A DNA stretch of 64,000 nucleotides from Tomocerus qinae. Its lineage: Eukaryota; Arthropoda; Collembola; Entomobryomorpha; Tomoceridae. Below are positions 1 to 12,254 of this stretch, one piece after another. Position 1 is the stretch's first letter. Every line of letters begins with the position of its first letter. The stretch spans positions 32,573,930 through 32,637,929 of the forward strand of contig CM034549.1 of NCBI GenBank assembly GCA_020055645.1. Direction: 5' to 3'. A program made the position numbers and the translations under genes. The notes below the pieces were generated by a model that ran no database searches, was not told where the DNA came from, and worked only from the letters and a program-made list of their open reading frames with translations.

Positions 1-3000
1 TTTACGTTTTACAAGGGTACAGTACAATGATGCTGCTCTACTTCCTTATAAAACTGCGATGACGTGTTTTTCTATTAACTAATACATGAACTGCACGATA
101 ATTTCAGTTTTGGATAACGTAGTTAGTGTTAATGTTAAACACATGATGACGCATTAATAAAGCTGCTGATTGTGCTGGTATTGATGTTAAGACCAACACA
201 TTCAGGAAACCAAATTCAGGAAATCCGTTAGCAAATAAACGTTGGCAAAATCTAAACTAGATAAATTAAAAATGTGAATTTGCAAGATAAAAAACTTTGT
301 AGCATAATTTTCGGGGTGCATTATGAAACTATTGATGAAAAGATAAGAAAAACTTACTTTATCTTTACTGAAGATGATAAGAATATCCAATAAGAATAAG
401 GATATCATCCACTAATAAGGGCTTCAGAATCGTCCGGGGGGTCAAGATCAATGTAGCTCATTATTACAATAAATGTGGAGAAAATCGGAAATCAAATTAC
501 AGGAAAACTGACAATAAAAGAACATTTTGAAACTAATTATTATCACAAGTGTAAGTAGGTATTGAGGCTGTCGATAATTTTTAAAGTTAATTTCTCAAAA
601 TCAAGTCACGGGACATTAATGTTTACTAAATTGCGTGTTGGTTGTATATACAAAATTATGTCAGTCATCAGTGATGTATCTGCTAGAGAATTTGATTCTA
701 AAGTCAGGAAAGTTAAAGTAAGTCTGTGGACTGATTTGCCTTTGTACTCTAAACAGATTCGATCATTCGAATCGAAATGTAATAAATAAATCCTCAATAA
801 ATGTCTTATGGACTTAGTATGACTCTCGCTTTTCTTATTCACATGTAGCAATGTAGCATACACAGACACATTTAATAATATTATTATGTAGAAAATTATG
901 TCGGCAAACAGGCCGAGGGTAGAAAACTGGCTATGTCTAATGAATCGAAATTGTACAAATGGTTATGTTGCCGAAGCGTGCAAGTTCAAGAAACATTCCT
1001 CTCTTCAAACCTTTTACAAAGGTTCATAATATTATTTTCTCTTCAGCATGTGTTGTTAAACTCACAAAGGTTCTTATTAACTCAATTAACACAAATGCAT
1101 TGATCATCAACTCAACTCAAAACAATTTCAAACAACTCTTTCTTACAATTTTACAATACATTACACACACAAAGTCAGGGAAAGCATCGATTTGTTTATG
1201 TATTACATTTGTAATGTATATAAAAAAGGATTTATGGTAAAGTTATAAGGTATTGATATAATATGTAATTAAAACTTTTCACATTTTCATTCCTTATGCA
1301 AGCAGACTGACGGTAAACAAAATACCTTGTCCCAAAGACAGAGGTTTTAAATGAAGGTGTAAGTAAGAACGACCTGCGAAACCCTTTTCACAAGTTGAAA
1401 ATGCAAATTAATATTGCCCTTTAATTTTTTGACTATTTACTTACTAAATACTATGCGCACTTGTGTGCATTTATTGTGTATAAGATGTTATTACAACTTA
1501 CGGTACTTTTCAAAGGATGTTTTCATTTGTAAGCAAATGCTAGGAGAGAAAATCAGTCTTGTTTTTTAATTTAGTTAAACATTTAACTTCAATTACCGTT
1601 CACAGTTCACTTGAGTAAAGTGCCATCCAGAGAAGACTAGATAGAAGAACAATGAACGTAGGAGAGACACAAACAGCTAGATCAGAACAGGTAAGTTGAA
1701 TGTTGAATGCGTGAGAGCGTGAGTAGATAAAGTATAATTAACACATATGTTTACTACAGCATCGTACGTAGGTATCTTCTTTAGAGAGACACTACTATTT
1801 TCTTTTTTGTATGTGGCTAGTCTGTAGTAATTGGAATTACTTGTATGTATTTCCGTTTTACTATACTTATGGTATGTTTTCTCAGACTTGTTTCGTGGGT
1901 ATAATTGGTACGTTTGCTTATAAATATTAATCACTTAACTTGTAAGTAGTAACATTATTTCTTCAGTTTATGTTTCTACTTATGTGTCCATTTAGTACCA
2001 GTAGCAATTAGTGGGTTCTAATTAGTGCTAATCCCTTAGTAATCTGGTCTGGCTCTTCTCTCCCTGGTTGTTCTAGATTAGATCGCATAACTTCCCTAAA
2101 AACTATTTTCTAACCACTATACACGCATAACGTAGGTGTGTGAGTTGTATTTATAAATCTATAACTTATATTGAAGTAATTAACCAATGCCGTGTCGTTG
2201 TGGAATGGAAATGGAAGAGCGACAATATACTTTAGAATAAAGGTTTAAAAAAACTTTCTGTTTGAGGTAGTACGTATTGGTGAACAGTCTGTAGTAGAAG
2301 GTGTATAGTACATCTAGTATAAATACCACCACTAGATTTACTGTCAATGCAGATGTAACTAATATAGGTGACTAATATCAGATCAGGGGCAGGGGAAAAT
2401 TGTCGCTAAGCTTTTTGCTCTTTTTTGCACGATCGTAGAGAGTTAAGTTGGCCTGCCTAGTTGAGCTACATTTGCACAAATAAGTTGGCTATACACTTAT
2501 AGACAACCAACGTATTATTTACTTTATACATACAGACTAAACAAGTAAATGTTTTTTCCTGCCTTATACGTAGTAAATATTGGTTGGTGTATGTAGTGTT
2601 GGAAGAAAAACTACGAAAACAATTCACCTATATTAAATATACAACTATAGTACACACTATATGCACTAGTAAATACCAAGTCAGTCAAGTCAATAGCTTA
2701 GTACTCATCATCAGTGAGGTATACGTAGGTAGAACGTGTACTAAGTCCATTTACCTACGTACGAGCTATGTACCTTGTTTGTGCACGTATAGTAAGTAGT
2801 CACATAGCCATTATGGATGCTTGTAGATAGATATAAGAGATGTAGTCTAGCATGTCTAGTATGTCTATCCAACGTCCTTACCTTTTACGACCATTTATAC
2901 TCTATACTCTTTTTATATTTACACTTTACATACGTAACACATATATTCACTTAACGTGAAACAGAAAAGTTATACGTGTAAGTGTATATAATCGGTAGTT

Positions 3001-5221
3001 GGCCACTGTAATCGTAACTTTTCAAGTACAGAAACACCATAAAGCTTTGAGCCACTCTGTGTAAATGTACTCCCATCCTCCTTTAAAGTTTCAGCGTCAA
3101 TGCTAAGCTAACTACTAAACTCACCAGAGTCAGTCAGTTTAATTTGAGAATTCGCAATTGCCAACTACTGCAATGCAACCCAGCAGAAGAAACTTTTACT
3201 ACACAACACTTACATGACTATATAGGACTTGATATGCATTTAGACTTAAGGTTGGTGTCGTACTCGTGTAGTACTTGTTTGTGTTGTGCTGTACAGGCTT
3301 TAAAGATACACAAGAGTGAGTTGTCTTCCATAAAGTCAGAACTTAAATGGGAGTAGGCAGTCTGTGCATCATATAATATCACGATGGCAAATGCATTTAT
3401 TTACTATATACACCTTCATGATGACCTTACTATATAATATTCATACCCCTCAGGGAAAATAAATATTATTTGCCCCTACATGATTTATTTTTACTACTGA
3501 AAATTTATAGCACTTAGTCCCATCAAAACAGATTGCAGTTTTAACGCTTGAAGATCAAGTTGGCCAATACATTGACTATGCAGACCCCAATTATAGCATG
3601 GATTTTAATCTTCGTCGGGTCACAATATTCTGCATGACCCCAGAAGAGGAGCAAAATATTACAACTATTCTATACTTATTTAGTAAGCAATTGTAATATT
3701 TGGCGAGTACAATGCGATACAGTTTTCCATTGTACTTTTAAGGCTGAACAAACCAGTCAGCATAAAGTCTTCTTTCGAGGAAAAAAAATGTTGATCAAAA
3801 TAGTTAGTAACAGTATCGTTAATACCTACGTTTTAATGCTATTAACAAATAGCATTTGTACTTGTAGCCAAAGGTAGATGCTAGACAGTTAATCAAATAA
3901 GCTGATTTTCTTGCGAAAAGATGAGACGACTCATGTAACTCTGCTATACTACCTTATATAATCTAATTAATAGTGTGCAAATGTAGTTTTGTGGAGTTGT
4001 TACTTAATACAACGAAATGGTAATAATTACATTGTATTTTGCAAGAGAGCTAACTAAACTAATGAAATTACTTTGTATAAACAACCCTTTGATATGATTT
4101 ATGCATTAATGCTATTTTGAAACAATGCAGAGTCTGATTTGATTTACTATGTCACAACAACGGCAGACTTAAGAGCTTTCTAAACGGGACTCCTCAAAAA
4201 CAAATGTTATTCATGATGGATTATTGGCCATTTATACATTTGTATGTTGTTTATCACTTATGCACAACCCCTATTTTGATTCGACCTGTAACTTCAGACG
4301 ATTCCAATGAGTCGTCAAAAAGTTTATATAAAAAGATCCTGCATCTCGTACAAATATAGCTCGAAAGGAAAAACAAGAGTATCTGATTAAATACAAATGC
4401 CACACATCAAAGTAAAAGCTTCATTAAAGTTAACAAAGGATAAGAGTATTGACAAATTTTGGTTTTTATACTATAGATGCATATACATGTAGGGAAAATA
4501 ATCTAGAATAACAAAGGTTGTGTTGCGGGCAGTACGACTCAACTGATAGCGTGTTCTTGCTTTTACGAAGAGTAGGAACTGGCTACAACATTTACAGTAT
4601 ATGCTTATCTCTAATTTATATAACTATAAATGCGAAATTCCGAGTTCTATGCTTACAGAGAGAGCAGTGCCAAAAACTTTGCCTACTCAAATTGTGGAAA
4701 TGTAGATTATTAGAGAAAAGGAAATTGAAACGATGGCCATGGTACAGTTTGCTGTCTTAATTCGTACCTACCCGTGTAGATCGAAGTTGACAAACTGTGT
4801 AATAGCGTGGGCAGTAGTAGTTTCGTCTAGGAACAGTTTCCTTTTGTTTACTGGTTCAAGAATTATGATTTCCACTTGCAGAATAACTAGGCAGGCAAAA
4901 TAGCTTTTAAATTGCAATTAGCCAAACTCATGGAGATGAAAGGTTTTGGCCAAAAATAGTAGATACAAAATTCGTGGTATTATTTGCAATGATAATGGTA
5001 ACCAGAAGTCCAACAAATAGCCTTGTTCTTGAAACCTAAGGACATTATGCGGACAGTATGCATGTTGTTATTATTTGCATAATATAATAGACATAATAGT
5101 AATAATAATATCTTTTATGATTTACTCGTCAATATACAACTACATACATGACGTACATACATGTACCGTATATACCTCTGTACAGTCTGTTATCTGCATA
5201 TAATATTATAACTGCATGTAA
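1..5221. other. Intergenic, no supported gene
   Basis: AT-rich sequence with only short, low-complexity open frames. None has a recognisable domain, convincing splice structure or start context. No RNA gene or ordered repeat was recognised by eye. Confidence 0.6.
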
Positions 5222-5229
5222 GATACAGC

Positions 5230-5484
5230 CAGTGTTCGGTGACCAGCTGGTTGGTTAAAATGGCTGGCTAAAATGGCCAGCCGACTGGTTGAAATTCTGT
5301 TAGCCAGCGGCCAAAATGGTCAAAATGGCTGGAATGGCCAAAAATAGTCAAATGGGGCTAAGTGAACAAGAAAATCATTCTTGATTTGGCGGTAAATTTA
5401 AAAAGACATGATTTTTGGCCATTTTAGCCACTTTAGCCGGCTGGCTGGTCAAAATTATTTTTAATCGGCTAAAATGAAACACTG
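5230..5484. mobile_element. hAT-type MITE (255 bp)
   Basis: The element begins CAGTGTTCGG and, read from the other end, begins CAGTGTTTCA, so it has the CAGTG-type ends of the hAT superfamily. It is flanked on both sides by the same 8 bp, GATACAGC (5222-5229 and 5485-5492), the duplication length hAT transposases make. The inside is a foldback rich in the words GGCTGGCTAAAATGGCC and GGCCATTTTAGCC. There is no ORF, so it is non-autonomous and would need a hAT transposase from elsewhere. The superfamily call rests on ends plus duplication length; no relative was searched. Confidence 0.85.
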
Positions 5485-5492
5485 GATACAGC

Positions 5493-6964
5493 TATTTGTT
5501 TCATTTATTTAATTGTGGTAAATACTATCTATCTTCTCTTCTGCCTCTGCCATGCAATAAAAAATTGGGAAAATTGTGCAGTACAGTATAACTAAATCTC
5601 AAATATTTACATGTAAATAAAACTGATTAGATATATACCAGTTTTCCTTTACATGTAGATCGAACACAAGTCCATCTATAGTTATTGTACCTGTTAGCAT
5701 CAATAAAGCCAGTGTGTGCTGTACCTGCAGGCCTGTTTTTCTCATTAGCTTCCACAGTATAATTATGCAGTTCATGTTTTGTGCATGAACAAAGAGATGA
5801 GCTGACCTGACCTGTTTGAATAGGCTCTATGCAATTGTCTATAGAATTATCGTATGACTCGCTCGGCTGTGCAGAAATATACTGTGTGAATGTGAAACTG
5901 AAATAAATGATCTTGAAAAGATAGTGAACCTGAACCAAATGCGAAATGTATCATGTGATGGACTCCACTGTTGACCATGACCATGTCAAGCAATAGTAAT
6001 GCGCTGTCAACAAGGCAAATTCTCACTCTTGACCATAATATTGAATTCCACGCTTTGAATTGTATTATGTACTTGAGAAATTATTTCGTTCTTGTCCAGT
6101 TCTGCTCTGTTGCCTTCAGCAAATCCAATTCATTTAGTACTAATGAATCATAAGCTTTTGTACTACAGTTCTGATGAATTTCCCTAGCAAAAGAATTTTT
6201 TCCATGCTATTTCACTTTTATCTACTCACTACTCTGCTTCAGCTTAGCTTTGCAAAGGAAAAAGCGTTGGCATTGGCTTTAGATGAGAATGAATATCAAA
6301 ACTTATGTAAGTTACAATTGAAATTGAATCGTATTCTTTTGTTAGTCAATCTAAAATTATTTTACAGTTTCTTTTGAGTTATGTGCAAGATAGAGTTACC
6401 TGAACAATTCTATCATAACATAACAGACGCTAATTAAATATACCTTAAAGCGAAAAAATATATTAATTAATTTCGTTCATCTTTTTCGGCTTAGCTTTAA
6501 GGCTGGCTCTATGGGTTTTCACCTTTTACTAAATACTGCCCACTCTCGCGCCGTAGAGCAACATAAAACATGAACTCCCCATAATTTCTTGTTATAGTAG
6601 GTATTGTATAGTACCTACTCTGTTTTGTTCCGTGTCACAAAATGAATCAATTTTTTATACCACAGAATATTGAAATATTAAAACTACCCTGTTACAAAAA
6701 CATTAAACTCATTATTTTATTACGTATACATTATGCTAAGCATATTATTGTAACATTAACATAGGGTATTATAACTGGCAAGCGCAATCACAAATCAGCC
6801 GCAAAACCTTTTCATTTCAGGTTTTCCTATTTACTGTTGGTAATAGAGTGACATCCTACTCCATGATATCAATCCTCTCATGTAATAACTGAAAATCGTG
6901 ATTTGACCTTTTGGGGTCACTTTTGGGGATTTTGTAAAGATACCATAAAGAAAGAGAAGAAAAA
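5493..6964. other. Intergenic, no supported gene
   Basis: AT-rich. One 67-codon frame at 6174-6377 (+) starts with an ATG and has a hydrophobic stretch like a signal peptide, followed by a GTAAGT at about 6306. Nothing downstream joins to it, so it is not called as a gene. Confidence 0.5.
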
Positions 6965-6966
6965 TA

Positions 6967-7156
6967 TCTAGTGAACCTAGAGCTTACTTTTCTCAATTAC
7001 ACCATTAGTAACGACTACCGATGTAATGTATCTGTCTCACAGGCTCTTTTGCATGTATTAACTTTTGCAGAAAATGACTCAACTTTTTATTTTCAAAAAT
7101 CAAAAAATACTATTTTACTTCCGTTTAAAAAAATTCTAAGGACTAGGTTCACTAGA
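6967..7156. mobile_element. Possible mariner-type MITE (190 bp)
   Basis: Perfect 14-bp terminal inverted repeats, TCTAGTGAACCTAG at 6967-6980 and its complement at 7143-7156, are each flanked by TA. This is the arrangement left by Tc1/mariner transposases. The interior has no coding capacity. The TA dinucleotide alone is weak evidence for a duplication in AT-rich DNA, so the superfamily is tentative. Confidence 0.55.
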
Positions 7157-8057
7157 TAATAAGTCAAAGAATCTTCAATTTCAAATTTGGGTTCGTACGC
7201 CTTGTGGTAATGGAGGTAGGAGGATTTTGCGAAACGTAATGAAGACCCGTAGAACCAGCCTTAAGGATAAAAGAAGGAATTTTGTATACTTGAAAAGTCT
7301 GTGTCAGATAATGCCATAACTTTCCAAGAAAAATTACATATTCTTCTGTAGTTGGAATACAATGAACAACATAAGCTAAAATTAAGTTTCCGAATGGGAC
7401 AAATCGAACATATTCACTATAAGAAAGAGGTGGTCGAGAAGTCATATTAATATTGACAAATGTTAACCTTGGTTGTATGAGAATTACATTTCTGGAAAGT
7501 CTTTCTCACATCCATAGTCATGTAAATGGTACATATAGGTCGAGGGTCAAAGTCAAAAGTTGCACTTTTCTTTAGAAGTCTGCTTACTTTGCATACCTAT
7601 CAATGTAGAACAGCCTATATCTATGCATACGCATACCCAAAAAGATTCACACGCATCTTCGTTGCATTTTCAATTGTACTTTGTTCATTGATTGTACTAT
7701 AAATAAACTTTTAATTCTCTGGGACCAAAAGGTCATCTTCCAGACTATTTCAATCACGAAGCTAGGCAGGATGGTATGACACACATTATGCAATGTGGTC
7801 TTTAATAGGATCATTTTTGGCAGGATTTTTCCCCATTAACTCCTTTAATAGTGTGATGATGCAATTTACAGTTTACTAAAATTATTTTAAATCCAACGCA
7901 CAAGAGGATGTACATGTAGTCAGAGTTTGATGACACAGTTTCAGATAATATTGTAGACCAATGTCCGGATGGCGAGTAGAAACAGTGTTGAAACTCGTCC
8001 AAGGAAACGAGCTTATAGAATTGTTCAGTCCTCTCACCAATTGCAATGTATATTTTA

Positions 8058-8177
8058 CAGGAATTTTGTAAATACAGACCGTACGAAGGTTAGGTTTGCT
8101 GAAAATCAAAATTTTGGTTTTTCACTTTACATATATCCTAGGCATTTTGCATATGTCCGGTCTATACAAAATTCCTG
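8058..8177. mobile_element. Possible short TA-flanked MITE (120 bp)
   Basis: Inverted repeats CAGGAATTTTGTA (8058-8070) and its complement (8165-8177) continue inward with a further imperfect match (CAGACCG against TAGACCGG). TA lies at both outer edges. There is no ORF. It could be a Tc1/mariner-derived miniature or simply a hairpin. Confidence 0.45.
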
Positions 8178-8179
8178 TA

Positions 8180-11100
8180 ACTTTTCAACGCCAATAATTG
8201 TCCTTCTTTTGCCTAGTCCTTGAATATTTCGAATCATACTAAAACAAGTTTGTCATTTGATGCTTAAAAGAAGGGTTTTTTGCCAAAAAGTCATAAATAC
8301 TTATGAAGTACTAGCGGAAACCTAGCACGTACAATGTGCTAGAACAATATTGAAATATGTAAAAGCTGTTTTGAAATATAAGTAGATGCATGAGAGGGAT
8401 CCGGAATTTCAGTAGCGGCTTATATATAGAGAATTTGCTGCCCCCGACCTTTCTGGTTACGTGCCTGCTCATGGGCACATACAAACATAAGTAATTATTC
8501 ACTGCGCATGTCCCAATTTACGATTATACTATAGTTAATAGGTGCTATTACAGAAAAAAGAAGGAAGCCTTTGTATTCATTTTTTCCTTGTAAGGTTGAT
8601 TTTATATAGTAGTAGTCTTTTATGAGCAATTCCCACTTAGGAGTCGCTATCATACAGTGTTATTTATGAATATGAATGCCAAAACATTGTATATTAGCCC
8701 TAAAATATGCAACCGATTCCGGTCACGGAATTTCACAATTTGCATGGCGGAAGTTCAACAAAATCCTAAGTAGTTATAACTTTTTGGGATTCTTATTTTA
8801 TTGAAATGCATCCCTTTGCATTATATTATTACTAGGCTCGCAGTAAAATTTTGGAAAATTTAGAAAGGGAGGCGTCCAGCAACCTATTGCAGAATTTATA
8901 AACAATTGCAAAAATTCCACCACTTTGTCACTTAACAGAACACTTTTCACGCAGATGAGATTGTTGACAAAGTCAATTAGAAGTAACTCATTTCGATGGA
9001 ATAAGTGGGCATGCGCATTTTGTTATTTTGTCTTTAAGGAACATGCACATATTATTACGTGTGCAGTTGATGGGAGGAGGAGGTACTTTAAAGTGTTACA
9101 GTCAGCATTTACGTTACAGATGGGGAAGGGGTTTTGCGTTACACAATAAATGCAGGTCACCCAGGCTCTCCTACCAGACATAGATATATAGTTAGGTTGG
9201 TAAATATATTGGTTTATCTCAGTCTGTGGTTATAATATAGAGATTTGATGCTATTTCGCTGACCGTAGGGTTATTTAAAATCAATCAGCTGTAAAAAGGT
9301 ATTATGAATTCCCAAGTCACAAGGACTTTCTAAGGTTTCGTAATTGTATAATTGCTTAGGCCGTTTCTTCCACTACCGATGTAAGCACATTCGGATGTCT
9401 AACCTACCTGTACGGCTGTAATAGAAAACCCAGGACTTGAATTTGTGCAATCAGTCTCACCTTTTCTCCTACGGTTAAGATGACTGAAACTGCAAATGTA
9501 CAGCAAAAATGGTGAGCAACGCTTGAGATGAGACTGGTAACAATTCATCATTTATCTAAAATAGTTAAATCACATTTTATTTCATCTTTGTTTATTAAAT
9601 CAATTAAAATTTCAATTCAGCTACTGGTTCTTGTCTATGCTTGCAGTCTACTAGCGAATTTAGTGGATGGAACTATGGTGCAAAACATTCAGTTTTACTC
9701 ACTCAATTTTACAAGCAAACATAAAATGTAAAAGTGGTAAATGTACTTGACAATAGATATCAATTCAACGATGAATTTTGATGAAATTGGTTTTGTATAA
9801 ATAAATTACCTACGTGTTCTTAAAGGTAAGTCATGCAGTTATACAAACAAGGTTTAAGTTATATCAATAACGACAAGACAGACCGACGTTATTAAGGAGG
9901 CGGTAATGGTTATGTATGGAAAGTATCTGTAAAATTGACAAATTGGAGTGGATCACATTGTAACGACCGATAGGGATATGAATGAACATTGTTTTACATG
10001 CAGTTGCCGCTTACTGCTTTTCTACAAATGTTTATCTCCATTATCTTTTGATATGGAATGTTATAGGTAGGCCATTTGCATTGGTGGTTGATTAAATAAT
10101 TTATAGTACTGCCAACTATGACTTTTATTAAAAATTGGTTGTAATACACTTAAAACAACTCATGAATTCAGGTTACAGCCAACTGAGTGTAAAAATTAGA
10201 TATTACTAATGCGCATAACAGAAGAAGAATTGTATAAAAGCCAATGGTTAACGATATCCTTTATACGCCTGATAAAAATGAAGTAAGCATTCGAAGATGC
10301 GAAGAGAAGGTTAAGGCTCAGACGAGACAAATACATTTAATTAGTATTGAAGCGAAAGGAATGCCAGTGTAAAATAGTGCAAATTTTATCCGAATTTTCT
10401 GGTGTGGTAGTGGATTTACATTTTCTTGCCCGTGCATTATTAGGTCACACGATACGAGAGTCGGTGCGAATGACGTAAGTAGGTGTGTTAAAAGGTAAAA
10501 TATATGCAAAGCAGAATCCGTTATGATAAATATTACATGCTTAGGATTCCACTAACAATAAGTATATCATTTAGATTGTGAAACATTCCCAAAACGTAAC
10601 ATAATACTATGTATGTGAAAGCAGTAAGTAGAACAATGAGGAAAGTGTGGAGAAAAGAAAGTCGTGTACCTACCTATACTATTAACAAGTAAGTCATATA
10701 TTTTCTATAGTATAAAGCAGAAGGAGTTCATTAAAAAATGAAAGAATAGTAGAGACGAGAGAGAACAGGATGTAGTATGGAACACAGTTTTGTAGGAAGG
10801 AAAGAAGAAGAAAGTTGTGGTGAAAGTCTTTGTGGTTTCTGTAGACGTAACCTGGCTCGATTCGACACCCGACCAACCAACCGACTCACTTTTGGCGAGG
10901 CTCGATCTACTATTCGACGAAATACGTAGATTTGAGAAGTGAAAGAAAGCTTCGTTGGTGAATGAATGTGGGTCTCCTTCGTTTCGTCTGGATTGGTTTG
11001 GTTTGGCGTGTGTGGTGAAAGTCTCAGTCTCGTCTGGCCTTCTCTCTTCTATTAATGAATACCTATACATACATACATAGATACCTACGTACATTTAAAT

Positions 11101-12010
11101 AGTAAATGCTAGTAGTCCTCATCTACTTATACTAACTCAACAAAAGCTGGAGGGAACTATTACGAACCGCAACGTAACATCTACTTCGTCTATTAGGATA
11201 TTTATTAATGTTGATTTATTTTCACAAAAATATCTCTAAACGAATCATACAAGAAGATTATTTTACCATAATTGATACATTTAAAACAGTAATTAAAGTA
11301 CAATTAAGAGGATTGTTCCTCAAAGCTCAAAATTTTTTAGTATGGCGTTTTTATGATTCTCAGTTAACAGGTCACTCGTAAGGGGTCCCCTCCTAGCACC
11401 AATGAGAATTATTACGCCTCTGAGAACAACAATACTATTACTTGGAATGGAAGGGAGAAAGGCGTCAAGTTTAGAGTACACTTTACAGGTACATACTACT
11501 GCTGTGTCTTCTGTATGTTTGTAGCATTTAGAAGAGTATTAGTACCTACATAATAGGGAGGCAAGATAGTAGTAGTTGTTAGAAAGTACGGAAAGCAATT
11601 TAAAAGAACTTTCTCTGAGTGAGGGAAGAAGTAAGGACAGGCGGACTAGTAGTGAGCATTAGATAGAGCGAGCGAGCGGTGCTGGCTGAAGAGCATTATT
11701 ATTATTATATACCTAGAAAAACTAACTATATGTACACACACGTACGGGAGGAGGAGGACGGGCTTGATGAGTAGTCACACATACATACACACACACGGAG
11801 AGAGAGGAGAGAGAGAAGTAGTAGTAGTCAGTAGTAGTAGTAGTAATAGTAGTAGGAGGGAATAGAGACGGGTAATGTAAAAGTGCCTGGTTAGATAGGA
11901 GAAATTCACCGGAGAAATTTTGGTTGTATGTGTTTGGGTTAGGTGGTGCTCGGACAGAGGGTGGGAGAGGGAGTCAAGGATTGTCGAAAAGCGTCAGAGT
12001 TCGGGGACAG
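8180..12010. other. Intergenic, upstream of the DGK gene
   Basis: No gene is supported. The strip 10690-11060 is purine-rich on the + strand. The stretch 11700-11880 contains short AC, GA and GTA microsatellites and precedes the promoter candidate of the diacylglycerol kinase gene. Confidence 0.5.
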
Positions 12011-12018
12011 TATAAAAA
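12011..12018 (+). promoter_or_regulatory. Candidate TATA box of the DGK gene
   Basis: TATAAAAA lies about 240 bp before the predicted start codon. A TCAATC word suited to an initiator follows about 32-35 bp downstream, near 12043-12048. No transcript data are available, so this is a sequence-only call. Confidence 0.45.
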
Positions 12019-12058
12019 GCGTGAGGGATGAAGGAGAGGTGTGTCAATCGCAGTCGCA

Positions 12059-12205
12059 ATGATGAAAGTGAAAGGGAAGGAGCCATGGCGTTCACAAAGT
12101 TCACATTCACAATCACAAATCCGAACGGTGATGACAGTGACTAGTGACAATGAAGTTTTCTCAATCTACCCGTTGTTACTGGACACATTTTCGTGGCCTA
12201 ATTAA
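12059..12205 (+). other. Upstream ORF in the predicted DGK 5' leader
   Basis: If transcription starts near 12045, the first two AUGs (12059 and 12062) open a 48-codon frame that stops at 12205, 49 bp before the DGK start codon. It is out of frame with the kinase, so it could lower kinase translation. The peptide is not recognised. Confidence 0.35.
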
Positions 12206-12254
12206 GTGCACAATGAAGTGGTGATTAGGTCGAATGTGGTGCTAAGGGTGGGTG

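Noticed and set aside
6174..6377. Small ORF with a signal-peptide-like N-terminus and a GTAAGT
   Set aside because: No partner exon, conserved motif or promoter was seen; AT-rich DNA yields hydrophobic frames by chance.
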